The notes under the pieces were generated by a model. It saw only the letters and a list, made by a program, of their open reading frames with translations. It was not told the DNA's origin and did no database searches. A DNA stretch of 64,000 nucleotides. Source: Prochilodus magdalenae. Lineage: Eukaryota > Chordata > Actinopteri > Characiformes > Prochilodontidae. Below are positions 23,500 to 34,394 of the stretch, in pieces. The translations under genes and the position numbers were made by a program. Position 1 is the first letter of the stretch; every line of letters begins with the position of its first letter. The DNA lies in contig JAMWET010005031.1 in the NCBI GenBank assembly GCA_024036415.1, positions 124,001 through 188,000 on the forward strand, given 5' to 3'.

Positions 23500-23570
23500 T
23501 GTCCTTGGGTATGTGAAAGGCGCTATAGAAGTGTAACCCATTATTATTATTATTATTATTATTATTGAAC
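23500..23570 (+). repeat. Retroposon 3' tail with (ATT)n
   Basis: GTGTCCTTGGGTATGTGAAA, GGCGCTATAGAAGTGTAACC and then (ATT)n form a common fish LINE/SINE tail. A reverse copy with the same sequence occurs at 42450-42530. Confidence 0.7.
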
Positions 23571-23789
23571 CATGAATGCCATTGTTTTGCTCTGAAATGT
23601 GGTCATAATAATGTATAGAAATCACTTACTATAGAATTGCATCTTATCCGCTGTAGGAAAATGAAAGAAACTATTTTCCCTGATCCTCATTGTGTTTATC
23701 GGGATAATGGAAGTTATTGTTATTTTACTATACTGATGCTCAGTGCACAGAATTGCATTGTAGCTTCAATAGATGGCACTGTGTGGCAC

Positions 23790-24255
23790 ATCTTTCATCC
23801 GCCATCCAGGAGCCAACCCAACCACACACCACTCCTCACCAAGGACACAGCAGTGGAGATAGTCAGCAAAACCAAGTTCTTGGGTGTACTTATAACAGAC
23901 ACTTTGACCTGGTCCACTCACACTGAAGCTCTAGTCAAAGGAGCTCAGCAGCGCATTAACTTCCTGAGATGACTGAAGAGAGCACACCTCCCCCCTCCGA
24001 GTCTCTTCACCGTCTACAGAGACACTGTAGAGAGCATACTGACCAGGTGCACATCTGTCTGGCCCCTCTGACTAGAAGTGGCACTGCAGTGGGTGGTAAG
24101 GACTGCAGAGACACTCACTAGGTGTTCACTTCCTCCCATACAGGACATTGCGACAAGTCGCTGTCTGACCTGAGCTCAGGACATAATCAGAGACCCCTCC
24201 CATCCCCATCATGGACTGTTTTCGTTACTAACCTCTGGAAGGAGGTTTATCTCTG
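23790..24255 (+). pseudogene. LINE reverse-transcriptase C-terminal fragment (L2/CR1-like)
   Basis: The frame contains VEIVSKTKFLGVLITDTLTW and then STHTEALVKGAQQRINFLR, followed after a stop by a decayed stretch with YRDTVESILT and RDPSHPHHGLF-like words. This is the thumb/C-terminal region of L2-type non-LTR reverse transcriptases. The 5' part of the element is missing, as in most LINE insertions. Confidence 0.75.
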
Positions 24256-24805
24256 TACCTGAATGGCCCAACAGCCACAATTGTGGACATTCAGCAAGAA
24301 GTGGCCCTTGGCCATGTGGCCATGAATCTGCCAGATGACTGTGTGGCGCAGGGCTACATGCATTCAGACTGTTACAGTGACTACCCTACACACCATATCA
24401 ACATCACCAAAGACTGCAATGGTGTCATGGCAGACTGTCATGGAGTTACTCAGAATGGCAGCGGGTCATCTTCAGTGACAAGTCCCGCTTTTGTCTTGGT
24501 CGAGATGATCAATGAACACAAGATGAACACTTTATTGTCGCTCCACCTCCACCCATACCACAAAATCTGCAGGAACTGTGTGAGGATATTCAAACTGCAT
24601 GGGATGGATTATCACAGGACACCATTAGGAACCTTTACAACTCCATGCCGAGACATAAGAGACATGCTGTGTTAAAAAATATGGATGCCATACTGAGAAA
24701 CATCACTTCTGTATGTGTAGCTCAATAAATATCACCCATATCAGTCCAAATATATTATCAGGTATTGTTCCTGGTAACCTTTATCTTCCTTTCTGGGTGC
24801 AACTG
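24256..24805 (+). mobile_element. Tc1-like family B copy, left part missing
   Basis: It contains the region around VMADCHGVTQNG (out-of-frame transposase), the VIFSDKSRFCLGRDD catalytic block in another frame and the C-terminal helix (ELCEDIQTAWDGLSQDTI in frame). It ends with TTCTGGGTGCAAC, a worn right TIR. Homologous to 42683-43311 and 45031-45780 in opposite orientation. Confidence 0.75.
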
Positions 24806-26289
24806 TTCTTTTTGACGATGAGTGTGTTTCAGCTGTGCCCAAATCATAAACAAAACGATGAATAAAAGTATTACACACTTCTACTTTACTGGAAATGGTT
24901 ATGAAAAGACAAAAATAAATGTGGAGGGGTTTTATTAACAATGATAAAGTCAAACTTCAAATGAAATGATTCAAGAAAAAATGAAATGAAATGAAATGAT
25001 ATTATGAAAATACATTTGGGTATTTGAAGAGTTTACCAATGTACAAATTGTGAAATAAGACCCCGGCCAATGCTAGTAAGCTGCCTAGATCTGATAACGT
25101 TGAATTCAACAAGCCATTCACACTTGTCACTCCTTCTTATGGGGTCCCTTTAGAATAATACTGCCCCCACCTTCAACAGTGCAGTAGTTACATTCTGGGT
25201 AGCATCAATCAGGGTAACTGTTCAGTTTAATGTTCAACTGTTCCACCTTAAATAGCGCAGTAATCACATTGTGGTTGTGTTAACCACGTAGTGATTTGGT
25301 GTAGCTCAGTGCTTAACACCACTACCTGCCAGGGAGCCACCACCACATGTGGGAGACTGGGGTTCGAATCCTGGTCTGGGTGACTATGCTGTGCTACACC
25401 AATAAGAGTCCTCGGGCAAGACTCCTAACACTGCATTGGCCCACCTGTAATATGATCGACCTTGTAAGTCGCTCTGGATAAGAGCTGTTCCACCCAAGGT
25501 TGCCATTTAAGGTGGAATGAATTCAGCCATAAAGCACATGGGGGATAAGATGTCAACTTCAGCCTTTTCCTAAATAAGGGATCAATACCTTGGTGACTGG
25601 TGGTGTTGTGTGATCAAAGCATCGTCATCGATATTTCGTTAAGACCCTGCGTCTCTGAACTCTGCTTACTTGTGGAAAGGGAGTATGTGTCTCTGGAAAT
25701 TGAACTGAACCAATTTAAATGAGTTCAGACCTGGGGAACACAGACTGAAAAGAGTGGTGAAATGCGGTGAAATGATGATAATTGAAATTAAGATGACATT
25801 CAAATAACAGTGCGCCTAAACCCCTCCACTTAGAGCTGCATTAGAAGTGCAGGGGAAATGAGGACCAGCGGTCGCACACTACACGCTATTCCACCCAGGC
25901 CCTCTGGATTCTCAAGTACACTACTTCAACCACGAAAGCTGAAACGAGTTAGACAAGTGTCCAGGCTTTCTAGTCCTGTCTATCAGGCAAAACTCACTGG
26001 CGGTTATAAATGCGCGGAAATAAGGACGCAGAATTATCTCTGTCTTGTCACCTTAAGGTCATCCTCAGTCAGTTGTTCCCTCTCAGCAGCATCCAGAACA
26101 TCCTCCATGTATTGTGGCACTTATGATCACCACATTATACCAAAAAAGGAGTTCAGGGCATTGAGCTCGTGGGTGAGTTTCTAGGCTCTAAAATTTACTG
26201 GAAAAATATCCAACAGAACTAAGCACGGGTTTTGTATCCCTGCTAAAGCTTCTGCCTAAATCATTTTGTAAATGTAAATTTTCTGAAGT
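24740..26289. repeat. Tandem module, unit 1
   Basis: From the Tc1 right end onward the sequence is repeated in order in unit 2 (26290-27674). Shared landmarks include GACCCCGG, TGAATTCAACAAGCCATTCA, GGGTCCCTTTAGAATAATAC, the family-1 SINE (25295-25486), ATTTAAGGTGGAATGAATTC, ATCGTCATCGATATTTCGTT and CACCTTAAGGTCATCCTCAG. Unit length is about 1.55 kb. No gene is recognised; the 108-codon frame at 25858-26184 is not conserved in unit 2. Confidence 0.9.
25295..25486 (+). repeat. tRNA-derived SINE, family 1, copy 2
   Basis: Same SINE as 89-302, with GTAGCTCAG and GGTTCGAATCC boxes. The last roughly 20 bp after GATAAGAGC are missing. It lies at the same place in the tandem module as copy 3, so it was inserted before the duplication. 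Confidence 0.85.
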
Positions 26290-27674
26290 TAGCTACCAGT
26301 TCACCATATCAGTGTTTATAGGTGCTGTAACCTTTATCTTACATGTGGGTGCAAGTTCCTAAGTGTGTTTTGTGAAATCTAAACAAAAAACGATCCCCTC
26401 TCGTAATTACACACTTCTACTTTCTGGGAAAATGGTACAGACCAATAACATCTTATGGAATGGGTTTGTAAAGTCCAACTTCGGGGGAGGGACAGAGAAG
26501 ATGAAACAGAAGAGAAGCGGGATTTGAAGAGGCTTACCAATGTACCAAATTGGAAATTAAAAATAAGACCCCGGGGAAGCTAGTAAGGCCTAGAATCTTG
26601 ATAAACGTTGAATTCAACAAGCCATTCACACTTGTCACTCCTTCTTATGGGGTCCCTTTAGAATAATACTGCCCCCACCTTCAACAGTGCAGTAGTTACA
26701 TTCTGGGTAGCATCAGTCAGGGTAACTGTTCAGTTTAATGTTCAACTGTTCCACCTTAAATAGGGCAGTAATCACATTGTGGTTGTGTTAACCACGTAGT
26801 GATGTGGTGGTTGGTGTAGCTCAGTGCTTAACACCACTACCTGCCAGGGAGCCACCACCACATGTGGGAGACTGGGGTTCGAATCCTGGTCTGGGTGACT
26901 ATGCTGTGCTACACCAATAAGAGTCCTTGGGCAAGACTCCTAACACTGCATTGGCCTACCTGTAATATAATCAACCTTGTAAGTCGCTCTGGAGAAGAGC
27001 GTCAGCTAAATGCTATAAAGTTAACCCAAGGTTGCCATTTAAGGTGGAATGAATTCAACCATAAAGCACATGGGGAATAAGATGTCAGCTTCAGCCTTTT
27101 CCTAAATGAGGGATCAATACCTTGGTGCCTGGTGGTGTTGTGTGACCAAAGCATCGTCATCGATATTTCGTTAAGACCCTGCGTCTCTGAACTCTGCTTA
27201 CTTGTGGAAAGGGAGTATATGTCTCCTGGAAATTGAACTGAACCAAATCAAATGAGTTCAGACCTGGGGAACACAGACTGAAAAGAGTGGTGAAATGTGG
27301 TGAAATGATGATAATTGAAATTAAGATGACATCCAAATAACAATAAGCCTAAACCCCTCCACTTAGAGCTGCATTAGAAGGGCAGGGGAAACGACTGGTC
27401 GGCAAACACCGCTATTCCACCCAGGCCCTCTGGATTCTCCTCACACTTCACCGAAAGCTGAAACGAGTTAGAAGAGGCTTTTAGCTGTATATCAGGCAAA
27501 ACTCAGATCCTTATAAATGCAAATAAGGAAATTATCTCTGTCTTGTCACCTTAAGGTCATCCTCAGTCAGTTGTTCCCTCTCAGCAGCATCCAGAACATC
27601 CTCCATGAGGCTATGATCACACATTATAAAAAAAGGAGTCAATTTAGGAGAAATTTAGAAAAAAATTTCTGAAG
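26290..27674. repeat. Tandem module, unit 2
   Basis: Direct repeat of 24740-26289, shortened to about 1.39 kb. The first 1.1 kb match closely. The last part (about 27390-27660) differs mainly by many small deletions rather than substitutions. Confidence 0.9.
26811..27020 (+). repeat. tRNA-derived SINE, family 1, copy 3
   Basis: Full-length copy inside module unit 2, with A/B boxes and the GTCGCTCTGGAGAAGAGCGTC tail. Confidence 0.85.
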
Positions 27675-27930
27675 TTAACTACCAGTTCCCATATCTGTTT
27701 TAGTGCTGTAATAGTTACATGTAAGTTCCAGAGCATGTTTTTGAAACTCTCTCCTCTCTCGTTTAACTCTCTGGTACAGCCAATAACATCTTATGGAATG
27801 GGTTTTGTTAGCCAATCAGGGGAGGGACAGAGAAGAGAAACAGAAGAGAAGCGGGAGGGAGGCGAGAGAGAAAATGGAAGAGAGGGGGGAAGGAGGCGAG
27901 GGAGAAAAAGGCGAGAAGGAAAAGTGTTAG
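27675..27930. repeat. Tandem module, unit 3 (partial)
   Basis: A third start of the module: CAATAACATCTTATGGAATG, GGAGGGACAGAGAAGA, AACAGAAGAGAAGCGGGA match 26425-26525. The copy then passes into a purine-rich GGGAGGGAGGCGAGAGAG stretch and ends near 27930. Confidence 0.75.
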
Positions 27931-29490
27931 CCACACGTAGGCAATATGTGCGGGAAAGTTATTACTCTAAAGTGAGTACCAGTTAATCGTTCTGTGAGTA
28001 CGATCCAGCTCTAGGATGGCGGATAGCTAGCCTTTGTGAGAGTTGGTCTCGCAGTTCGTAAATAGCTTTGGGTGAAGGTTTAGCTCAGTAGGCTAGCTCA
28101 GGCTGCTGCATTAGCCTTTTGCGCCTATCAGGCCTGTAAGTTGCTAAGTCAGTTTTAAGGGTGTTGTCATGGCGGGGTCTGAGAACTTTCCAGTTAGCAC
28201 AACTGGAGGCGGTTCACTGGCTCCGTTGAATTTAGGACCATTATACAGCTGTGCTGTGGTGAGTGTCATTCCCCGTGTACACACAGAGGGAGAGAGGCCC
28301 AGTTCTGTTTGTGAGTGTTAGGCCATGTTGGTTTTACAGCACGCTGATCAATATAGGCCTGCAACGTCTGTTGAGAACTCTTAATTGGAATTACACTGTG
28401 TTGAATGTTGGGGCCCCATCCTTTGTTGACATATATTGTCTGATGGTGACTGTGTCAAAACGTTGACATAGTGAGTGTTCGTCTCCAGGTTTCGTCAGTC
28501 AGTTATACACTCTAATCACCAGATATATCATCAGGTAGTTCACTCGCCTATCGCTCACTTGAGGCTAACCACATTTAAGAGAGACTGAGTAACCCAGGGC
28601 CCCAGCCATATTTAAATAACTGTGACTCCACTAAGTTACCGGCTGGGGCACTACACACAAATGAATGACATTGGAATACCCCAAACACCAAAAAATATAA
28701 ATTTATTAATAATTAAGACAAAAACTTACAAGCTGGGTAGATATGGAGATTCCGGAATGTCCTGAAACCACAGAAGATATGAAACGATGAAGAAAGTAAA
28801 TGAAGAATTGATTAAAGAAAGAAAACTGGCTGTAAACAAAAAAATTGGCTATGCCCCAAGTGGCTCCACTCTCAAGAAAATACACACACATACATAGAAC
28901 TACTTTATATATATATATGTATTTCTGTGTGTGTGTGTGTGTGTGTGTGTGCTTCCCGATGGTCATATTCTTTCTACTGAACTTGCTCATATACAGGTTT
29001 CTCTTTTGAGCTTCACTGTAATAACATTGTTTGTTTTGAACTGGGGCTCTAACGCTCTAGTTAAGTCTAATTCTTACTGAAACACTTCATTGATGGTCAG
29101 CCGTTTAACCCACAAACGCATAAATGTGAACAACCTCATAAAGAATAATAATAGTGCAGTATAACAGCCTAATAACCACATTATATTCTTTTACTTTTGT
29201 TTATTTTTTTGCAATGTGGAGGGGGCCAGTTCGCATTACTGTACCCAGGGCCGGGAATTTGGTGTTAAGTCCCTGCCATAAAGTACAGTAACAGCAGTTT
29301 CAATATTACAATCACAAAGTACAAGACGATATAGAACATATGAAGACTGATGACACTACTACTAACACTACTGAACATGTCTGCCATAATGCTGTACATG
29401 AATTATGGTAATGCCTCCAAAATATCTAAAGACGGTCTGGTTATAAGTATTCCAGCTGCTGGCTATTCCTCAACTTAAGCTGAGGGGGTG
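27931..29490. other. Non-coding, with a (GT)n microsatellite
   Basis: No supported gene. A (GT)n run occupies 28926-28951. A 9-bp inverted pair GCCCCAGCC/GGCTGGGGC lies at 28599-28607 and 28641-28649. The 27960-28200 part has a higher GC content, but no ORF with a recognisable domain. Confidence 0.5.
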
Positions 29491-29499
29491 AACTGGTCT

Positions 29500-29700
29500 T
29501 CTTTCAGATATTAGGTCTGCTCCATCTCCTCCAATTTTTAAGTCCAGACTTAATATATATCTTTTTCCCCTGGCTTTATAATGTCTGCATGTTTTGTTTT
29601 ATGTTTTATATGTTTTACCTCACTTGTTTTATTTTTTATTTTTTACAGCTCTTTGGTCGACTTTGTCATGTGATAAAGCCTACTCATTAAAATTTTTACT
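29500..29700 (+). repeat. LINE 3' fragment
   Basis: A short frame with FKSRLNIYLFPLAL followed by a T-rich 3' UTR resembles the C-terminal end of L2/Rex-type LINE reverse transcriptases, which typically finish with an FKSRLKTYLF-like motif. Confidence 0.5.
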
Positions 29701-29744
29701 AATTTTACAATCCTTCACTTCTGTAAGCTTGAATCAAATACAGT

Positions 29745-29860
29745 GGGGGGATTGAGTGCCTTGCCCAAGGGGAAAACCAGGTCAGTCCTGAGATTTGAAC
29801 CCATGATCTTCTTGCTGCTGGCTCAAGTTACCCACTACCAGGCTATCAGCTACCCCCATG
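29745..29860 (-). repeat. tRNA-derived SINE fragment, family 3
   Basis: Read on the minus strand it has a tRNA-like head (GGGGTAGCTGATAGCCTGG, then GGTTCAAATCTC as box B) and GGGCAAGGCACTCAATCCC, a motif common in fish SINEs. The 5' end is near 29860. Confidence 0.6.
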
Positions 29861-30963
29861 TCAACAAAAGACAAAAAGAAAGAAAGGAAGAAAGAAAGGG
29901 GGAATGCCGCACGCCTACGGGGACCCTTCATTGGCTTTTACAAATAACTACAGATGATGGCAACGAAAGTTCAGACTTCTGACTGGTGTTATATAGTAAT
30001 GGGCTCGAGGTGTATCGGTCACCAGGTGGGTGTCTTCAGTGTTCCCTGCTAGGATGTTATTACCTTGCTAAACAACTAATTTGGCTATTTGAGGGTTGTA
30101 CTTTAATAGACACATTAATTGTTAATCTTTGTACGCTAATTAATTATCAGCTAAAGTTTATGATAATAATAACCTATCATAGACATGCAGTGCGTCCATA
30201 ATTCTAAGACCCCTACTGTACACTTTTTTCTAATTCAGTATAGCTGTTTTCATTTAAAGTGGTATAATCGCATCAAAACAAGCTAAAAGTTGAGTCTTTG
30301 AATTAGAATCAATATTAGAGTTTATTAATATTTGGTAATGTATGTCCCTGTTTGATTTTAATGACACTGTGGACTTGAGCTGGACTACACAAGTTTGTTC
30401 AAAAACACTTCTGATGAAATCAAATTCCCCTGAGAGTTATCTAAAGACGAGCTTCAACAGAAGAGACTGAAAGACTAAAACATATTGACCTTTTTATAAT
30501 AGATGTTAAGTCTTTGTACAAATCAGTAATATTGAATGGTGACCAGGAAATTATACAATATTGTGAATATATTTACTTCCTTTAACTTTCTCTTTGCTTT
30601 AAATTTAAATGTAACTTCTCAGCGTTTCTGTTGTTTATTATGTGTTTTAATGCCCCACCAATAAAACGTTAATCAGAAGCCGTGATTACCTCATTCTGGC
30701 TGATAAGCTCTTCAGCTTCAGTCTGGTTCTCTTTGCTGCACCACAGTCCCTATAATCAGGAGAAAATACAGCAGGAAATATCATATATACATTGCAAAAA
30801 TGTGCCTACCTACTTTGCGTATTTATAGTACATAAACATCTCATGATTAATGGCTCATCAACAGTGGGCCCACTCATCAATGGCGGTGATAGTGGTGGCT
30901 CCTTTGACTTAAAACTACATTCAAATAAATTCAAATGTTTTGTGGCAGAAAGTTTTGTCGTTT

Positions 30964-31012
<49 letters not shown>

Positions 31013-32937
31013 CTATATACTTACGACGTGATATTTATTAGTACGATAAAACATACAACAAAACTATTATGATTAATGGATCGACAGAACTTAAATGGCC
31101 CACAATCACTTGTTGTTCATTTATTTAGAACAAAATCGGGGTATGGCGGAAGTGTGATAATGTCTTAATATAAATCAAAGATATAAATAGATTACTGTCC
31201 ATATATATTGTATATATAGAGAGAATTTTATATGTTACGCTGGTAAGCCATTTAAACTATTAAACTGTTTTAAACTATTAAAATAATAAATAAATAAAAA
31301 CACACACCCTAATAATGTTCCAGAGTAAAACTATGAATTTGTGAAAGCAATCTCAAAACTAGTTTTGAATGTACGAAGATACAGCGGGATCAAATCCCAG
31401 AACTTTGGACCAACATCACAGAGAGCGAATGAAAATTTACTTTTCAGTAATCATTGTTCATTTATTTACACTTAGAACTTCAGCAAAACATGTAAATTAA
31501 CCAGGAACGCCAAAACCTGGCTTCCACTGGAGCTTCCACATTAGCCTTCAGTCGTCGCTGAGCTATGGAGAGCCTGAATGTGCTGAGTCACAAAATGGCG
31601 GCTACACGGCTAAGCATTAGCGTTCGACTACAACAACTAAACATGTTCAAGACTTCTTTGTTCTTCACATTATGTTTACACACAGAGCGATGACTAACAG
31701 CAAAAACAGCTCAGTGATTTCAGCAAAATAGCCTTGTGGTTGACTTTAAGCTTAGCCATGCTAATCTTTTAGCAGCACTAATGTTATCAGTAAAAGTTAC
31801 AAACCTCCAACCATCCTACTCTCTATAACGGTCTACCACATACCAGTGCATACAACAAACCTGTATTCCTGTAAACCTGTACTCTGAATTCAGTAGCGAT
31901 TTTGCTAACGTAATGTCACAGACTGGCTACATTCTTTATCTGCGTCCGGCCTGATCGTCAACACAAACCTGCTCACCCATTCTTTCCTAACAAACCAGTC
32001 TTTTAGACCACATTGGATTACATACCATTCTAAAGCTGTTTGGCTGGATCAGATCTGAAAAAATTCCTTAGGTTGTAAAAACGTTGAAGAATATAGAACA
32101 CTGGAAAATCAGTGGCACTTGCGATGTGGCGCTTCCTGCTTAGTACATGCCACGTTAACGAGGGCTCGTCATTGGCACACGTCATGAGGACGCTCTACGT
32201 ACGTTCAGTCGTACACCATTCTAAACACAATGTGGAGTCGGAAGTTCTAGATATAAAATCTATAAAATCTAGATAATATCTCATGTTTTAAATAAACAAA
32301 TAATAACAAAACACTATTTGGAAGACACTGATTGAAGATCAGTACTGTACAAACACTCTAATGAAATTCATTACCTCTCATATCCATCTATTCTGTCCTG
32401 AAAGGTTGAATGCATGACCCATCAGGAGACGATGGTAGTCCGTCCTGAAGTAGAGTGATAGAATGAAATTCCCCAAAGAACATTTTGCCAAAGAACAGAC
32501 TGCAGTTGCTGTGTCCTCAGTGACAAGATAGAACCATAATAATGAAAGCATGTTCTAGAGCACCTACCCTTATGAAAGATGTCAGATTGAGAGATATGCG
32601 TGGTATGACATGGCTGTTTGACTGCTGATGATACATACAGAAAGTATTCAGGAGCATTTAAAGGTAGTCCAGTAATGACTTAATTGTGTATTCTACCAGC
32701 TGAAAATTACCTCTGAGTCTACTAGGTGTACTAGTGTATTACTAGGTGGACCATAACGCTGATTTAAGGCAGGAGGCCTGTATATATGCTTAGGCATCAC
32801 AATCAGCTACATGGCTTCAAATAACTTAGTTTTTCCCAAGCCCTGAGAACCTTCAGAGACAAGTGGAAGTCTGTGAGATGTGGCCAGAAGATGGGAACAC
32901 TGTAGCCCAAAGGACCGGTTTAATTGTTGATGTAATC
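29861..32937. other. Non-coding, AT-rich, with a (TA)n microsatellite
   Basis: No gene is supported over 3 kb. A (TA)n run occupies 30965-31006. Around 31590-31615 CACAAAATGGCGGCTACA resembles a YY1-type promoter element, but no exon or ORF follows it on either strand. Confidence 0.5.
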
Positions 32938-33100
32938 TACACTATATTTCCAAAAGTATGTGGACACCCCATTTCAAAACCATGGATATATTAATATGGA
33001 GTTGACCCCCTCTCTGGTAGCATCCAGTCTTCAGGGAGGACTTGCCATAAGATACTGAAGTGTGTCCATGTGGGAATCAATCAGTGTTTATTATCACTAG
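32938..33100 (+). repeat. DNA-transposon-derived fish repeat, fragment
   Basis: It begins ACTATATTTCCAAAAGTATG, TGGACACCCC and continues with a worn body (CTTCAGGGAGGACTTGCC..GTGTGTCCATGTGGGAATCA). A shorter related fragment is at about 52010-52160 in DDX52 intron 9. No transposase is present. Confidence 0.5.
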
Positions 33101-33302
33101 GTAATACACTGATGGTGACCTTCATTTTCAACGTAGCCAAGTGTTTACGAATTAAGGGATTGGAAAAGAAATTTAAATAGATTTTAATCTGAAAAAGTAA
33201 ATTAAAAGAAAGATGACATAGAACAAATTGACAATAAACTTCAACAAGAAACATTTTAAAACAATTGAGAAAACAATATGAGATTTTATGCATTTCATTG
33301 GC

Positions 33303-33590
33303 CAGTCGTGGGCTTGAGGTTAAGGAACCAGCCTTGTGACCGGAGGGTCGCTGGTTCGATTTTCCTGAACTGGCAGTAACGACTGAGGTGCCCTTGAGCA
33401 AGGCACCTAACCCCCAACTGCTCCCCAGGCGCCGTGGATAGGGCTGCCCACCGCTCCGGGTAAGTGTGCTCACTGCCCCCTAGTGTGTGCGTTCACTAGT
33501 GAGTGTGTTTGTGGTGTTTCACTTCACGGATGGGTTAAATGCGGAGACTAAATTCCCCCACTGTGGGATCAACAAGGGATTAAAATCTTA
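33303..33590 (+). repeat. tRNA-derived SINE, family 2, copy 1
   Basis: It has a tRNA-like head with GTGGGCTTGAGGTTAAGGAA and a box B GGTTCGATT, then CCTTGAGCAAGGCACCTAAC and a 3' end CCCCACTGTGGGATCAACAA. It matches 44772-45030 across its whole length. Confidence 0.85.
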
Positions 33591-34390
33591 ATAAAGAGGC
33601 AAATAATAATAAAATAATTAAAAGTATTATTTTGTAGTATTGAAACAAAAAAGGATAAATAAAATAATTATAACAAGTGATTACATTTTAAAAGAATATG
33701 CGATAAAGTAATCACTTTAGGAAGAAAATTAAGGACAGTAAGAAAAGCTAGAATTTAATAAAAAGGAATTACTTTAGGGTAAGGGTTATCAATGATAATA
33801 TATAAACGCTTATTGCATATTACGCTCCTGTTCTGCTAGGGGTTTTTAGGTGCCGACATTTTAACATTATTCTTCCCACCACTACCAGCTTGGTCCCAGT
33901 CCTGTTGTCCAGGCAGGATCTACAAGGATCTGAAGGTTTCAAGACCTGGCTCAGGACAGGGGCCTATATCAAAGTCTCTTTCTTTCTTGAGAAATGTTGT
34001 CCTTTAAATTGTGCACCGTACTGAGCATTAAATATCTCCACACAGTCTTTGACTGAAAAGTGGTGTCTTCAGGAATTGCATTCTGATCAATGCTGACCTC
34101 GGCTGTGATTTACTGTGCACAGTATCGTCACTTTTATCTTTGTTTAAAGCAAGATGGTATTGGGTTATTGGATGGTCCTGAGATCAAAGTCGGTAGAGTC
34201 ACATGTGTTCCTCAAGCCTGCTTTAAGGAAAACAATCCCACATCACATGTAGGTGACAATAGCAAATCAAAGAAAGTTGAAAATGTTTCTAAGCTTGTTG
34301 TTTGAACTATGAATTAATAACCTGAAAAGTTGCTGTGTGGTTGGTTGTAGTAACAACAAATATAGAAACACTGATCTCAGATTTGTTCCC
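33591..34390. other. Non-coding, nothing recognisable
   Basis: AT-rich. A 71-codon ORF at 34090-34305 has no domain or splice context. Confidence 0.5.
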
Positions 34391-34394
34391 TTTC

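Noticed and set aside
27735..27986. 83-codon Arg/Glu-rich ORF
   Set aside because: Translation of a purine-rich repeat stretch at the end of the tandem module.
31590..31620. YY1-like promoter for a hidden gene
   Set aside because: No exon, ORF or splice donor could be linked to it on either strand.
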